A stretch of 64,000 nt of DNA from CAMYLY01 sp036397755 (GCA_036397755.1 DASWII010000018.1:10808-74807), one strand, 5' to 3'; shown: positions 52,797-61,672, counted from the first letter of the stretch. A program made the numbers and translations. Notes: generated by a model not told the origin, from the sequence alone.

Positions 52797-53276
52797 ATGA
52801 ATCACCGGGTTGGAATTGGTTATGACTCCCACGTATTCGACCCGACGCGGCCGTTGCTGCTGGGCGGCGTCGAGATTCCCGGAGCGCCGGGTCTCATGGG
52901 GCACTCCGACGGCGACGCGGTCGCTCATGCCCTCATGGACGCCTTGCTGGGCGCCGCGGGGTTGGGTGACATCGGAAGGTTGTTCCCCGACGACGACGAG
53001 CAGTACCGCAATGCCGATTCGATGGCCTTGCTTGCCACCGTCGTGGCGCGCCTGAGTGATGCAGGGATGCGCATCAACAATGTCGATGCCACGATCATCG
53101 CGGAACGGCCCAAGCTGTCTCCCTACATCACCGGTATGTGCGAGCGCCTGTCTGGCGTGCTCGGGATCCCGATGGAGGCCGTGTCGGTGAAGGCCAAGAC
53201 CAACGAGGGCATGGATGCCGTGGGAGAGGGCAAAGGTCTGCAGGTAATGGCCGTGGCGTCGGTGCAGGAGCGCTGA
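52797..53276 (+). CDS. ispF: 2-C-methyl-D-erythritol 2,4-cyclodiphosphate synthase
   Basis: 159 residues. The MEP-pathway enzyme that forms the cyclodiphosphate of the isoprenoid route, needed here for menaquinone side chains and undecaprenol. Metal ligands D8 and H10 (GYDSH) and H42 (GHSDGD) are present, with the C-terminal KTNEGMDAVGEGKG. A TATCAT element seven bases before ATG 52797 may give a leaderless message. ispD is not beside it. Confidence 0.96.
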   Translation: MNHRVGIGYDSHVFDPTRPLLLGGVEIPGAPGLMGHSDGDAVAHALMDALLGAAGLGDIGRLFPDDDEQYRNADSMALLATVVARLSDAGMRINNVDATIIAERPKLSPYITGMCERLSGVLGIPMEAVSVKAKTNEGMDAVGEGKGLQVMAVASVQER

Positions 53277-53307
53277 TCTGCTCGCGGAGTTTCTTTCCGC
53301 CGTCGCC

Positions 53308-53883
53308 ATGCTGCCCCCGGGGTCGGTCTATGCCGTGCTGGGTGGACTGGCGGCGGCCGAAAACGTGTTCCCGCCGATACCGGCCGATACCATCATTGGG
53401 GTCGGAGCGTTTCTCTGTCACTACGGCCAGCTCGCTCCGCAGGCAGTTTTCGGGGTCGTCTGGATCTCCAACGTGGCGGGTGCCGTCTCCGTGTACACGG
53501 CTGGTCGCACGGTTGGGAGGCAGTTCTTCACGGGTCGCGTCGGGCGTCGCCTACTGAACCCCGCCCGCCTGGAGCGCCTCGAAGCGCTGTACCGGCGACA
53601 TGGAACCTGGGGCATCTTTCTCAGCAGGTTCTTGCCCGGTGTCCGCGCAGTCGTGCCCCCGTTCGCCGGTGTGGCCCGGGTGCCCGTGATGCGTGCGGTG
53701 CTGCCGATGGCGTTGGCCTCGGGCCTGTGGTACGGTGCCATCACCCTCGCCGTGGTCACGTTTGCCGGCTCCATCGAGGAGGTGGTCGCGTTCGTCGACC
53801 GATCCAACCAGGTGGCCTTGGTCGTCGTCGCCGCCCTGGTCATCGCGGCGTTCGTCGCCCTACTGCGCAGGCGTGCGCGATGA
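53308..53883 (+). CDS. DedA-family membrane protein
   Basis: 191 residues from ATG 53308. The family motif FLSRFLPGVRAVVPPFAGVARVP is in the centre, after ENVFPPIPADTI near the N-terminus. About five helices are predicted. DedA/VTT proteins flip or scramble lipids such as undecaprenyl phosphate and phosphatidylethanolamine in several bacteria. A CTG at 53278 would add ten residues resembling other DedA N-termini and might be the real start. It overlaps the recombinase gene by four bases. Confidence 0.88.
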   Translation: MLPPGSVYAVLGGLAAAENVFPPIPADTIIGVGAFLCHYGQLAPQAVFGVVWISNVAGAVSVYTAGRTVGRQFFTGRVGRRLLNPARLERLEALYRRHGTWGIFLSRFLPGVRAVVPPFAGVARVPVMRAVLPMALASGLWYGAITLAVVTFAGSIEEVVAFVDRSNQVALVVVAALVIAAFVALLRRRAR

Positions 53884-54791
53884 CCGAGTCGCCGGCTTTG
53901 GACCGCGCCTTCGTGGTCGAAGGGTTCCAAGATCATCTGGCGTTGGAGGCCGGGGACAGTCCCAACACCGTCGAGAGCTACTCGCGGGATATCCGTCGGC
54001 TCGCCAGCTTCGCCGACGGCAGAGGGCAGGGGCGGCCGGAGGAGCTTGCGCAGCGGGATATCCGCGACTTCGTGTATCACTTGAAGGACCTCGGGCTCAG
54101 TGCTTCGTCGATCAGGCGACAGATCTCGGCCATCCGCACGTACTACAAGTTCCTGGTGACGGAGGGTGTGGTCTCCCGAGACCCGAGCGACGGGCTCGAG
54201 TTGCCCAAGCAATGGCGGACCTTGCCGGACGTCCTCACGCGGGCCGAAGTCGAAGGGCTGCTGGGGGCGCCCAACCCGGACGAGGCGATGGCATGGCGCG
54301 ACCGCGCATTGCTCGAAGTCGCGTACGGGACGGGGGCCCGGGTGTCGGAGCTCATCGGCCTGACGCTTCAGGATATCTATTACGAGGAGGCGGTCATCCG
54401 CGTCGTCGGCAAGGGATCGAAGGAGCGGATCGTGCCTATTGGACGTCGGGCGCTCGGCGCAACGGCGCTGTACACCCGCGAAGTCCGCCCGAAGCTCGAC
54501 CGAGGCGCGACCCGCGATCGACTGTTTCTCAACGCGCGCGGCACGCCCCTCTCGCGGGTAGGGGTCTGGGGTATCATCAAGAAGCATGCGGCCACTGCCC
54601 GGTTGCAGAAACGGGTGACGCCGCACACGCTGCGCCACACCTTTGCGACGCATCTGCTCGAAGGGGGGGCTGACCTCCGGGCGGTGCAGGAGATGCTCGG
54701 CCACGCCGACTTGGCCACGACACAAATCTACACGCACGTGGATCGCGACTACCTGCGGTCGGTGCACAAGAACTTCCATCCGCGGGGATGA
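53880..54791 (+). CDS. xerD: Tyrosine recombinase XerD/XerC
   Basis: 303 residues from ATG 53880. The N-terminal SAM-like DNA-binding half is followed by the catalytic domain with GTGARVSEL (first arginine), HTLRHTFATHLLEGGADL and LGHADLATTQIYTHV (His and nucleophile Tyr). The size and absence of phage context indicate the housekeeping chromosome dimer resolvase. XerC and XerD cannot be separated with certainty. No dif-like site was seen. Confidence 0.92.
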   Translation: MTESPALDRAFVVEGFQDHLALEAGDSPNTVESYSRDIRRLASFADGRGQGRPEELAQRDIRDFVYHLKDLGLSASSIRRQISAIRTYYKFLVTEGVVSRDPSDGLELPKQWRTLPDVLTRAEVEGLLGAPNPDEAMAWRDRALLEVAYGTGARVSELIGLTLQDIYYEEAVIRVVGKGSKERIVPIGRRALGATALYTREVRPKLDRGATRDRLFLNARGTPLSRVGVWGIIKKHAATARLQKRVTPHTLRHTFATHLLEGGADLRAVQEMLGHADLATTQIYTHVDRDYLRSVHKNFHPRG

Positions 54792-55402
54792 CGTCACGAA
54801 TGATCCTCGTCATCGACAACTACGATTCGTTCGTCTACAACTTGGTGCAGTACCTGGGGGAGCTGGACGCGGACCCGGTCGTCTACCGCAACGATGCCAT
54901 CACGGTGGCTCAAGCGGTGGCGCTCCGCCCGGAAGGGATCGTGGTGTCGCCGGGGCCCGGGGTGCCCGTCGATGCGGGCATCAGTGTGGATCTCATTCGC
55001 GCGGCCGCACCGCGCTGCCCGATTCTCGGGGTGTGCCTCGGACACCAGGCGTTGGGCGAGGCCTTCGGCGCCAGGATCGTCCGGGCGCCGCGACTGATGC
55101 ACGGGAAGACCTCCGCGGTGCATCACGACGGGAGCGGACTGTTCGCGGATCTTGCCTCCCCCCTCGTGGCGATGCGATACCATTCACTGGTGGTGGATCG
55201 CGCGTCGTTGCCGCCGGACCTGGTGGTGAACGCCTGGACCGCCGACCCGAACGTGCCCGAGGAGATCATGGGCATGCGCCACGAGTCGTTGCCGTTGCAC
55301 GGCGTGCAGTTTCACCCAGAATCCATCGGCACCGGCCACGGCCGTGCGCTGGTGCGTGCGTTCATGGCGGTTGTCCGGGACGGCGCGGCACCAACGGTGT
55401 AA
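54788..55402 (+). CDS. pabA: Glutamine amidotransferase of anthranilate/aminodeoxychorismate synthase
   Basis: 204 residues. Class I amidotransferase with the oxyanion segment SPGPGVP, nucleophile Cys in GVCLGHQALGEAF and the His-Glu pair in QFHPESI. It supplies ammonia to a TrpE or PabB partner, which is not in the window, so folate (PabA) or tryptophan (TrpG) use is open. ATG 54788 overlaps the recombinase stop; ATG 54800 is also possible. Confidence 0.88.
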   Translation: MTSRMILVIDNYDSFVYNLVQYLGELDADPVVYRNDAITVAQAVALRPEGIVVSPGPGVPVDAGISVDLIRAAAPRCPILGVCLGHQALGEAFGARIVRAPRLMHGKTSAVHHDGSGLFADLASPLVAMRYHSLVVDRASLPPDLVVNAWTADPNVPEEIMGMRHESLPLHGVQFHPESIGTGHGRALVRAFMAVVRDGAAPTV

Positions 55403-55452
55403 CATATTGGCTGTGATTGTGTTAGGCCCTTGCAAGTGACACTTCACGTTCT

Positions 55453-55468
55453 TGGCACGGTCTTTGAC
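55453..55468 (+). promoter_or_regulatory. Sigma-54-like element, near consensus
   Basis: TGGCACGGTCTTTGAC fits the sigma-54 pattern TGGCACG-N4-TTGC except that the invariant GC at -12 reads GA. It overlaps the sigma-70-type -35 of the kdsB operon, whose last recognised gene is rpoN. Treat as tentative. Confidence 0.25.
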
Positions 55469-55492
55469 GGCGGCACGGTGCGGTATTACCTT
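55464..55492 (+). promoter_or_regulatory. Promoter of the kdsB-rpoN operon, TTGACG-N17-TACCTT, leaderless
   Basis: TTGACG (55464-55469) and TACCTT (55487-55492) are 17 bases apart. The kdsB GTG (55498) begins five bases after the -10, so the message would be leaderless or nearly so. No Shine-Dalgarno precedes it. The -10 overlaps a small palindrome, GGTATTACC. Confidence 0.5.
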
Positions 55493-55497
55493 TCGCC

Positions 55498-56238
55498 GTG
55501 CGCGTCCTGTGCGTGATTCCCGCCCGTCTCGGGTCTACCCGCTTACCCTCCAAGCCGCTTCGTCTCCTCGCCGGGGAGCCGCTGATTAGCGTTGTGGCTC
55601 GACGCGCGCTGGGGTTTGGTCTGTTCGCTCGCGTGGTGGTGGCGACGGACAGCCAGGAGGTCGCGGCCGCCGTCGCCCATCTCCCCGTAGAGGCGGCCCT
55701 CACGGCGGTCCATCAATCCGGTACGGACCGCGTCGCGGAGGTCGTGGCTCGGCGCGCGGAAGCGCCGTCGACGTGCGTCATCAACGTTCAGGGCGACGAA
55801 CCGTTCGTGCGGCGCGATGTGGTCGAGGGCGTCATCGGCTGTCTGCGGGGTGGGGCACAGCTCGCAACGGCCGCGGTGCCGCTGGCGGCGGAGGACCTGA
55901 CCGCACGCAACAGGGTGAAAGTGGTGGTGGACGGCAAGGGCAACGCGCTCCGTTTCGCGAGGGACCTGCCGGCGTCCGCGGCGTGGTCGTGCGAGGTAAC
56001 GGTGCTGAGGCATCTGGGCGTGTATGGGTATACTCCGACGGCGTTGGCCCAGTGGGCACGACTCCCGCGCCACCCGCTCGAAATCGCGGACGGGCTGGAG
56101 CAGATCCGACCGCTCGGGCACGGCATGACGATGAAAGTCTTCCGCAGCTTTGCGACCGCGTACCACGGTATTGACACCGAGAACGATCTTGTTGAAGCGG
56201 AGGCGATGCTCTCGCTTCGGGAAAGGGCCTTGGGATGA
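55498..56238 (+). CDS. kdsB: 3-deoxy-manno-octulosonate cytidylyltransferase
   Basis: 246 residues from GTG 55498. Activates Kdo as CMP-Kdo for lipid A core assembly. The nucleotide-binding N-terminus VIPARLGSTRLPSKPL, VVATDSQEV and NVQGDEPFV are typical. Its presence shows an LPS-type outer membrane. It overlaps pyrG, whose product supplies the CTP it uses, by four bases. Confidence 0.95.
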   Translation: MRVLCVIPARLGSTRLPSKPLRLLAGEPLISVVARRALGFGLFARVVVATDSQEVAAAVAHLPVEAALTAVHQSGTDRVAEVVARRAEAPSTCVINVQGDEPFVRRDVVEGVIGCLRGGAQLATAAVPLAAEDLTARNRVKVVVDGKGNALRFARDLPASAAWSCEVTVLRHLGVYGYTPTALAQWARLPRHPLEIADGLEQIRPLGHGMTMKVFRSFATAYHGIDTENDLVEAEAMLSLRERALG

Positions 56239-57881
56239 GCACCAAGTATATCTTCGTCACCGGCGGCGTTGTGTCATCGTTGGGCAAGGGGATCGCGTCG
56301 GCTTCGCTGGGTCGCTTGCTGACCGAACGGGGGTTGCGCGTCACCATCCAGAAGTTCGACCCGTACATCAACGTCGACCCGGGCACGATGTCGCCCTTCC
56401 AGCACGGCGAAGTGTACGTGACCGACGATGGGGCCGAGACAGACCTGGACCTCGGGCACTACGAGCGCTTCATCGATCGTTCCCTGGGACAGGTCAACAA
56501 CGTGACGACGGGTCGGATCTACCAGTCGGTGATCACCAAGGAACGCCGCGGTGATTACCTCGGTGGCACAGTGCAGGTCATTCCGCATATCACCGACGAG
56601 ATCAAGTCCGCCATCCGCCGATTGGCGCCCGAGCACGACGTAGTCATCACCGAGATCGGGGGGACGGTGGGTGACATCGAGTCCCTGCCGTTCCTCGAGG
56701 CCACCCGCCAGTTCCGCCAGGAGGTGGGGCGCGACAACGCCATGTTCGTTCACCTCACCCTGCTCCCCTATATCGCCGCGTCGGGCGAGGTCAAGACCAA
56801 GCCGACGCAGCATTCGGTGCGCGAGTTGATGCAGATCGGAATCCAGCCCGACGTGCTGATCTGCCGTAGCGAACACGCCATCACCGAGGAGTTGCGGCGC
56901 AAGATCGCCCTGTTCTGCAATGTGGACCCCGCGTGCGTGATCGAGAATCGCGACGCGGCGTCGATCTATGAGGTGCCGCTTCGGTTCCATCAGCAGGGGC
57001 TCGATCGGCACGTGTGCGAACGGCTGCGCCTCGACGTGAAGGAGCCCGACCTGCGTCCGTGGTCGGCGATGGTGCAGCGCGTCCTCGAGCCGCGTTCGGC
57101 GGTGCGGATTGCCGTGGTTGGGAAATACACGCAGCTGTCGGACGCGTATACCTCGATTCGTGAAGCCCTGATTCATGGCGGGATCGCGAACGAGGCCGGG
57201 GTCGAGTTGGAGTGGGTGTCGAGCGACACCCTCCGCGGTCCGGAGGCGGCGAGGGACATTCTGGGACGGTTTGACGGGTTGCTCATCCCGGGCGGGTTTG
57301 GCGAGCGCGGCATCGAGGGGAAGATCGAGGCCGTTCGCTGGGCTCGGACAAACGAACTTCCCTTCTTCGGCATTTGTCTCGGCTTGCAAGTGGCCATCAT
57401 CGAGTTCGCGCGGAACGTCTGTGAGCTTCCCGAGACCAACTCGAGTGAATTCGCCTCCGAGTGTGAGAACCCCGTGATTTCGCTGCTCGACTCGCAGCAG
57501 GGCATTCAGGGCATGGGCGGGACGATGCGGTTGGGAGCATACCCGTGCAAGCTGCGTGACGGATCGCGTGCCGCGCAGATCTACGGCCGGAGCGAAGTGA
57601 GCGAGCGCCACCGCCATCGGTACGAAGTGAACAACGCATACCGTGATCTGCTGGCGGAGTTCGGCATGCGCTGCTCGGGCCTGTCGCCGGACGGGTCGCT
57701 GGTCGAGATGATCGAGTTGCCGGATCATCCGTGGTTCATCGGCTGCCAGTTCCATCCGGAGTTTCGTTCTCGACCGATGAGCCCGCATCCGCTGTTCGCC
57801 AGCTTCGTGGGCGCGGCGAAGCGGCACGGGGAGGCGCGGCGACCGCGCACGATGCCGCTCAAGTCCGAAGCGGTCGCATGA
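56235..57881 (+). CDS. pyrG: CTP synthase
   Basis: 548 residues. An N-terminal amidoligase domain (KYIFVTGGVVSSLGKGI) is followed by a class I glutaminase domain with nucleophile Cys near 381 in FGICLGLQ and His-Glu in GCQFHPEF. Makes CTP from UTP and glutamine. Placement between kdsB and kdsA links CTP supply with CMP-Kdo synthesis. Start and stop both overlap neighbours by four bases. Confidence 0.97.
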   Translation: MSTKYIFVTGGVVSSLGKGIASASLGRLLTERGLRVTIQKFDPYINVDPGTMSPFQHGEVYVTDDGAETDLDLGHYERFIDRSLGQVNNVTTGRIYQSVITKERRGDYLGGTVQVIPHITDEIKSAIRRLAPEHDVVITEIGGTVGDIESLPFLEATRQFRQEVGRDNAMFVHLTLLPYIAASGEVKTKPTQHSVRELMQIGIQPDVLICRSEHAITEELRRKIALFCNVDPACVIENRDAASIYEVPLRFHQQGLDRHVCERLRLDVKEPDLRPWSAMVQRVLEPRSAVRIAVVGKYTQLSDAYTSIREALIHGGIANEAGVELEWVSSDTLRGPEAARDILGRFDGLLIPGGFGERGIEGKIEAVRWARTNELPFFGICLGLQVAIIEFARNVCELPETNSSEFASECENPVISLLDSQQGIQGMGGTMRLGAYPCKLRDGSRAAQIYGRSEVSERHRHRYEVNNAYRDLLAEFGMRCSGLSPDGSLVEMIELPDHPWFIGCQFHPEFRSRPMSPHPLFASFVGAAKRHGEARRPRTMPLKSEAVA

Positions 57882-58699
57882 CGTTCCGGTGGACACCCGG
57901 ACCGGTCCTCGTGGCGGGCCCCTGTGTTCTCGAGGACGACGATACGAACTTCGCGGTCGCCCGGAGTTTGGCGGTGCTCGCCGTCGAGACGGGATGGCTG
58001 GTCGTCTACAAGGCCAGCTTCGACAAGGCCAATCGATCCCGCCCGAATGCGCCGCGGGGTCCAGGCCTGGTTCGAGGCCTCCAGATGCTGCGCCAGATTC
58101 GCGACGACGTGGGGTTGCCGGTTCTCACCGACGTGCACGAAGTGCACCAGGTCGCGACGGCCGCCGCCGTCGTCGATGCGCTTCAGGTTCCGGCGCTGCT
58201 CGCCCGACAGTCCGATCTCCTTGCGGCCGTCGGCGCTTCCGGGTGCGCGGTCAACTTGAAAAAGGGGCAGTGGATGGCCCCCGAGGAGATGGCTGGGGCG
58301 GTCGACAAAGTTCGGCGCGCCGGCGCCGCTGTCGTGGCGGTCACGGAACGCGGGACGGCGTTCGGTTATGGTGACCTCGTGGTGGACATGCGGAGTTTTC
58401 GACGTCTGCGCGAGGCGACGGGTGGCGCCGCCGTGCTGTTCGATGCGACCCACGCGGCGCAGCGGCCCGGGATGGGACCGGGCGGGGCGAGCGGTGGCGA
58501 GCGGCGTGACGTGCCGCAGCTCTTGGCGGCGGCTGCCGCGGCTGGGGCGGACGGGTTCTTCATCGAGACGCATCCCGACCCAGACCGAGCGCACAGTGAT
58601 GCCGCGACCCAGTGGCCGCTCGCGGACCTTCCGGCACTGGTAGCTCGCGCCGCGACGGTGTGGCAGGCCGTGCGGGCGCCGCACGCGGTGTCCCGATGA
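57878..58699 (+). CDS. kdsA: 3-deoxy-8-phosphooctulonate synthase
   Basis: 273 residues from ATG 57878. Condenses phosphoenolpyruvate with arabinose 5-phosphate to Kdo-8-phosphate. The family segments AGPCVLEDD, KASFDKANRSRPNAPRGPGL, LTDVHE, NLKKGQWMAPEEM and FDATHA are all present. In the linker after FDATHAAQRP the sequence is glycine-rich (GMGPGGASGGERRDV), as usual. It overlaps lptC by four bases. Confidence 0.96.
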   Translation: MTFRWTPGPVLVAGPCVLEDDDTNFAVARSLAVLAVETGWLVVYKASFDKANRSRPNAPRGPGLVRGLQMLRQIRDDVGLPVLTDVHEVHQVATAAAVVDALQVPALLARQSDLLAAVGASGCAVNLKKGQWMAPEEMAGAVDKVRRAGAAVVAVTERGTAFGYGDLVVDMRSFRRLREATGGAAVLFDATHAAQRPGMGPGGASGGERRDVPQLLAAAAAAGADGFFIETHPDPDRAHSDAATQWPLADLPALVARAATVWQAVRAPHAVSR

Positions 58700-59247
58700 G
58701 CAGCCGAGGCACCGGGTGGCGAGTGGGCGTTGCGGCGCTGGGGATCTGGGTCGCGGCTTGCGACGGCCCGGGCGAACCCCCGGTGGCCGCCGGGGCCGCC
58801 GAGACCGCCGATCAAGTGATGTACGTCTTCACCCACAACGTGACGGTCGACGGGGTATGGCGGGCTCGACTCCGGGCCGATTCGGCCTATGTCTATCAGG
58901 AGAGCGGGTACGTCGACTTGTTCGGGGTCACGGTGGAGTTCATGTCGCCCCAAGGCGCGATTACGTCGACCGTCACGTCGCGCGAGGGCCGCTACGAGAG
59001 CCGCTCACAGAACATGGAGGCCCGGGGTGACGTGGTCGCGGTGACGCCGGACGGCCGGCGGCTGGAGACGTCGGTGTTGGTGTTCGATCGGGCTCGGCAG
59101 AAGATCTCCGGCCCGTCAGAGTTTCGTTTCTGCGCGCCGGACCGGCAACTCGAAGGGGATGGGTTCACTTCGGATCCCGAGTTCCGCAATGTCGAAACGA
59201 TTCGGCCCCGGCGCGGTCGCATGGGCGAGGTTCGATGCGGAGCGTAG
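58696..59247 (+). CDS. lptC: LPS export lipoprotein LptC
   Basis: 183 residues from ATG 58696. The N-terminus has a short hydrophobic stretch ending in a lipobox (VAAC, Cys22), so it is a predicted lipoprotein rather than the single-helix form of E. coli. The rest is a beta-jellyroll of the LptC/OstA type (LRADSAYVYQESGYVDLFGV). It bridges the inner-membrane LptB2FG pump and LptA. The start overlaps kdsA and the stop overlaps lptA by 13 bases. Confidence 0.85.
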   Translation: MSSRGTGWRVGVAALGIWVAACDGPGEPPVAAGAAETADQVMYVFTHNVTVDGVWRARLRADSAYVYQESGYVDLFGVTVEFMSPQGAITSTVTSREGRYESRSQNMEARGDVVAVTPDGRRLETSVLVFDRARQKISGPSEFRFCAPDRQLEGDGFTSDPEFRNVETIRPRRGRMGEVRCGA

Positions 59248-60497
59248 CGCGGGGCGTCGTGCTCAGCATATTTGGCACCGCGTCCTCGTTCGTGGTGAGC
59301 GCGCAGCAGGCCCCGCCGTGTCAACTGGAACTCGTGTCGGTCGGCGGTATTGGGCGGCAAATCGCGGTGATGGGTGGGGTCCATAGTTTCGCCGCCGGCG
59401 GCGTGTTTGCCCGCTGTGTGGGTCAGCCGACCACGATGCGGGCCGACAGCGTGGCGTGGTATTCCGAGCGCGACCGGATGGACTTCACGAACGCCGTGGA
59501 GTTTCGCGACTCCACCATGCGGCTGAACGCCGACCGTGCGACGTACTACGCGAGTGACGAGCGGCTCGAGGCGTTCGGAAATGTCCGGTTGGTGAATCGC
59601 GAGACCGGATCGGTGCTGAGCGGTCCGAGGCTCACCTATTATCGTGACGCCCCGGCGGTGCGCGATTCTGCCGAGATCTTCGCCGTTGGGCGGCCGCACG
59701 TGGAGTACCGCTCCACGACGGACAGCACCATGCAGCCCTACGTGATCGTGGCGGACCGGGTGCGGCTGCGCGGGGAGACGGCGTGGGCTGGGGGGCAGGT
59801 AACGATCGATCGAGATGACCTCGCAGCGCGAGGCGACAGCGCCGAGCTGCATACGGGTGCGGGGACGGGACTGCTCCTTGGCGATGCCGAGGCTGTCGGC
59901 CAGGACTCGTCGGATTACCGCTTGGTGGGCAAGCGGATCGACTTCCTGCTCGAGCGCGACGAACTCCGGTGGCTGCGATCCCAGGATGAGGCCAGCGCGA
60001 GCTCGTCCGACTGGCAGATCGCGGGCGATACGGTCGAGTTCGATGTCGCGCGCGATCGGGTGCAGGGCGGCCGCGCGTGGGGGACGATGCTGCGGCCGCG
60101 TGCGGTCTCGGACCAGCATACGATCGAGGCGGACAGCCTCGAGCTCGATGCGCCGGAACAAGTGCTGACGGAGGTCCGTGCGTTCGGCCAGGCGCTCGCC
60201 GCGAGCGGCGGGGACACCCTGACCGGGGAGACCGATTGGCTGGCGGGGGACTCGCTGACGGCCCGGTTCGAAGACGCGGAGAGTGGGGGGCGGGTGTTGC
60301 GCGAGATGCGGGCCGTCGGCAACGGGCGCGCGTTCTATCACATCTATCCCGAGGGCCGTGAGGGTGTGGCGGCGATCAATTACGTCCGTGGGCGGATCAT
60401 CACCGTGCGCTTCACGGATGACGCGCTCGATCGTGTGGACGTCGTCGACGCGGCGGACGGGATCTACCTCGAGCCGCCGCGCAAGCCCAAGCCATGA
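59235..60497 (+). CDS. lptA: OstA/LptA-like periplasmic LPS transport protein, long form
   Basis: 420 residues from ATG 59235, with a signal peptide to about residue 23 (SFVVSA, then QQAPP). Repeated OstA-like strands follow (MRADSVAWYSERDRMDFTNA, MRLNADRATYYASDERLEAF), forming a longer jellyroll than E. coli LptA, which has 185 residues. Two cysteines near residues 29 and 61 lie at the start of the mature part. The gene order lptC-lptA-lptB-rpoN matches E. coli. It overlaps lptB by four bases. Confidence 0.85.
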   Translation: MRSVARGVVLSIFGTASSFVVSAQQAPPCQLELVSVGGIGRQIAVMGGVHSFAAGGVFARCVGQPTTMRADSVAWYSERDRMDFTNAVEFRDSTMRLNADRATYYASDERLEAFGNVRLVNRETGSVLSGPRLTYYRDAPAVRDSAEIFAVGRPHVEYRSTTDSTMQPYVIVADRVRLRGETAWAGGQVTIDRDDLAARGDSAELHTGAGTGLLLGDAEAVGQDSSDYRLVGKRIDFLLERDELRWLRSQDEASASSSDWQIAGDTVEFDVARDRVQGGRAWGTMLRPRAVSDQHTIEADSLELDAPEQVLTEVRAFGQALAASGGDTLTGETDWLAGDSLTARFEDAESGGRVLREMRAVGNGRAFYHIYPEGREGVAAINYVRGRIITVRFTDDALDRVDVVDAADGIYLEPPRKPKP

Positions 60498-61672
60498 CCG
60501 ACCGCGTCGTGGCCGCGCTGACGGGCAAACACCCGTCGCTCCCCCTGGCGGTGGCCAGCTTGATCGCGCGGGCCGACTCGAACGGCGCGGTGCGGTTTGG
60601 CGAGCTCGCGGTCACCTATCGCGAGGATCACCTCGAATTGCAGCGCCAGGAGTTCGGAGAGATGGCGCGTCAGCGTGGGGTGCTGTCGGTTGACGAGGTC
60701 CGCCGTCACCTGCATACGTCGGTACTGCCGAGGCTCGCCCGGGACGGCATCCTCGAGGCCCCGCCTGAGAAGATGGATGATGCGGCCACGGTGCGGTTCC
60801 GCATCGACACGTGGGAGTCCCTAGCCTCCGATTGGCGGGGGTGGCGCGAACGCTTGTTGGCGGTGGCGCTGGACGCGATTCGCGCGGCCGAAGCGATCGG
60901 GCAGGCGGTCGTGCCGAGCGGGAGCACGCTCCGGGGTCGCGCGCTCACCAAATCCTACCGCCGCCGCGTGGTCGTCGATCGTGTGGACATCGATGTGCGG
61001 CAGGGCGAGATCGTGGGGTTGCTTGGCCCGAACGGAGCCGGGAAGACCACGACCTTCTACATGATCATGGGACTCGAGCGCCCCGACGCAGGGCGCATTT
61101 TCATCGACGACGACGACGTGTCGGGAATGCCCATGTACCAGCGTGCCCGCCGGGGCATCGGGTACCTCGCCCAGGAGCCGTCGGCGTTTCGCAAGCTCAC
61201 GGTCGAGGAGAACGTCCTGGCCATCTTGGAGCATCAAGGGTTGCGCGAACCCGGCCGCCGTGCTCGGCTCGACGGGTTGCTCGATGAACTGTCCATCGCG
61301 CACCTCCGCGACGTCCCTGCGTACAAGCTGTCGGGTGGCGAGCGCCGCCGACTCGAGATCACGCGCGCGCTGGTGGCCGAACCGAAATTCATGCTGTTGG
61401 ATGAGCCCTTCGCCGGCGTCGATCCCATCGCCGTGAACGACATCCAGACGATCGTCGCGGGTCTCCGGGGGCGTGGCATCGGCGTGCTCATCACGGATCA
61501 CAGCGTAGAGCAGACTCTCGACATCGTGGACCGCGCCTATATCATGTTCGAGGGAAAGGTGCAGGTATCGGGGTCGGTGCGCGATCTCGTGTTCGACGAC
61601 CGCGTTGCCGATGCGTATTTCGGACCGACGCTCACGGCCCGGTTACGGGCTAGACTCACGGCGATGGCATGA
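60494..61672 (+). CDS. lptB: LPS export ABC ATPase LptB with N-terminal extra domain
   Basis: 392 residues; the LptB ATPase alone is about 240. The ATPase begins near residue 146 (LRGRALTKSY) with Walker A GPNGAGKT (178-185), signature LSGGERRRLEI near 279 and Walker B MLLDEPFAGVDP. The first 145 residues are charged and helical, with a possible winged-helix pattern, and match nothing I recognise. The ATG overlaps lptA as ATGA, so the extension is probably real; an internal start near GTG 60910 would give a normal-sized LptB. Confidence 0.9.
   Translation: MTDRVVAALTGKHPSLPLAVASLIARADSNGAVRFGELAVTYREDHLELQRQEFGEMARQRGVLSVDEVRRHLHTSVLPRLARDGILEAPPEKMDDAATVRFRIDTWESLASDWRGWRERLLAVALDAIRAAEAIGQAVVPSGSTLRGRALTKSYRRRVVVDRVDIDVRQGEIVGLLGPNGAGKTTTFYMIMGLERPDAGRIFIDDDDVSGMPMYQRARRGIGYLAQEPSAFRKLTVEENVLAILEHQGLREPGRRARLDGLLDELSIAHLRDVPAYKLSGGERRRLEITRALVAEPKFMLLDEPFAGVDPIAVNDIQTIVAGLRGRGIGVLITDHSVEQTLDIVDRAYIMFEGKVQVSGSVRDLVFDDRVADAYFGPTLTARLRARLTAMA

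Noticed and set aside
53880..54791. A dif-like recombination site or mobile element near the Xer recombinase
   Set aside because: No AT-rich 28-base palindromic site and no phage or integron genes are visible. The gene looks like the housekeeping recombinase.
56274..57896. A 540-codon minus-strand frame opposite pyrG
   Set aside because: It covers pyrG almost exactly in antisense and has no protein-like motifs.
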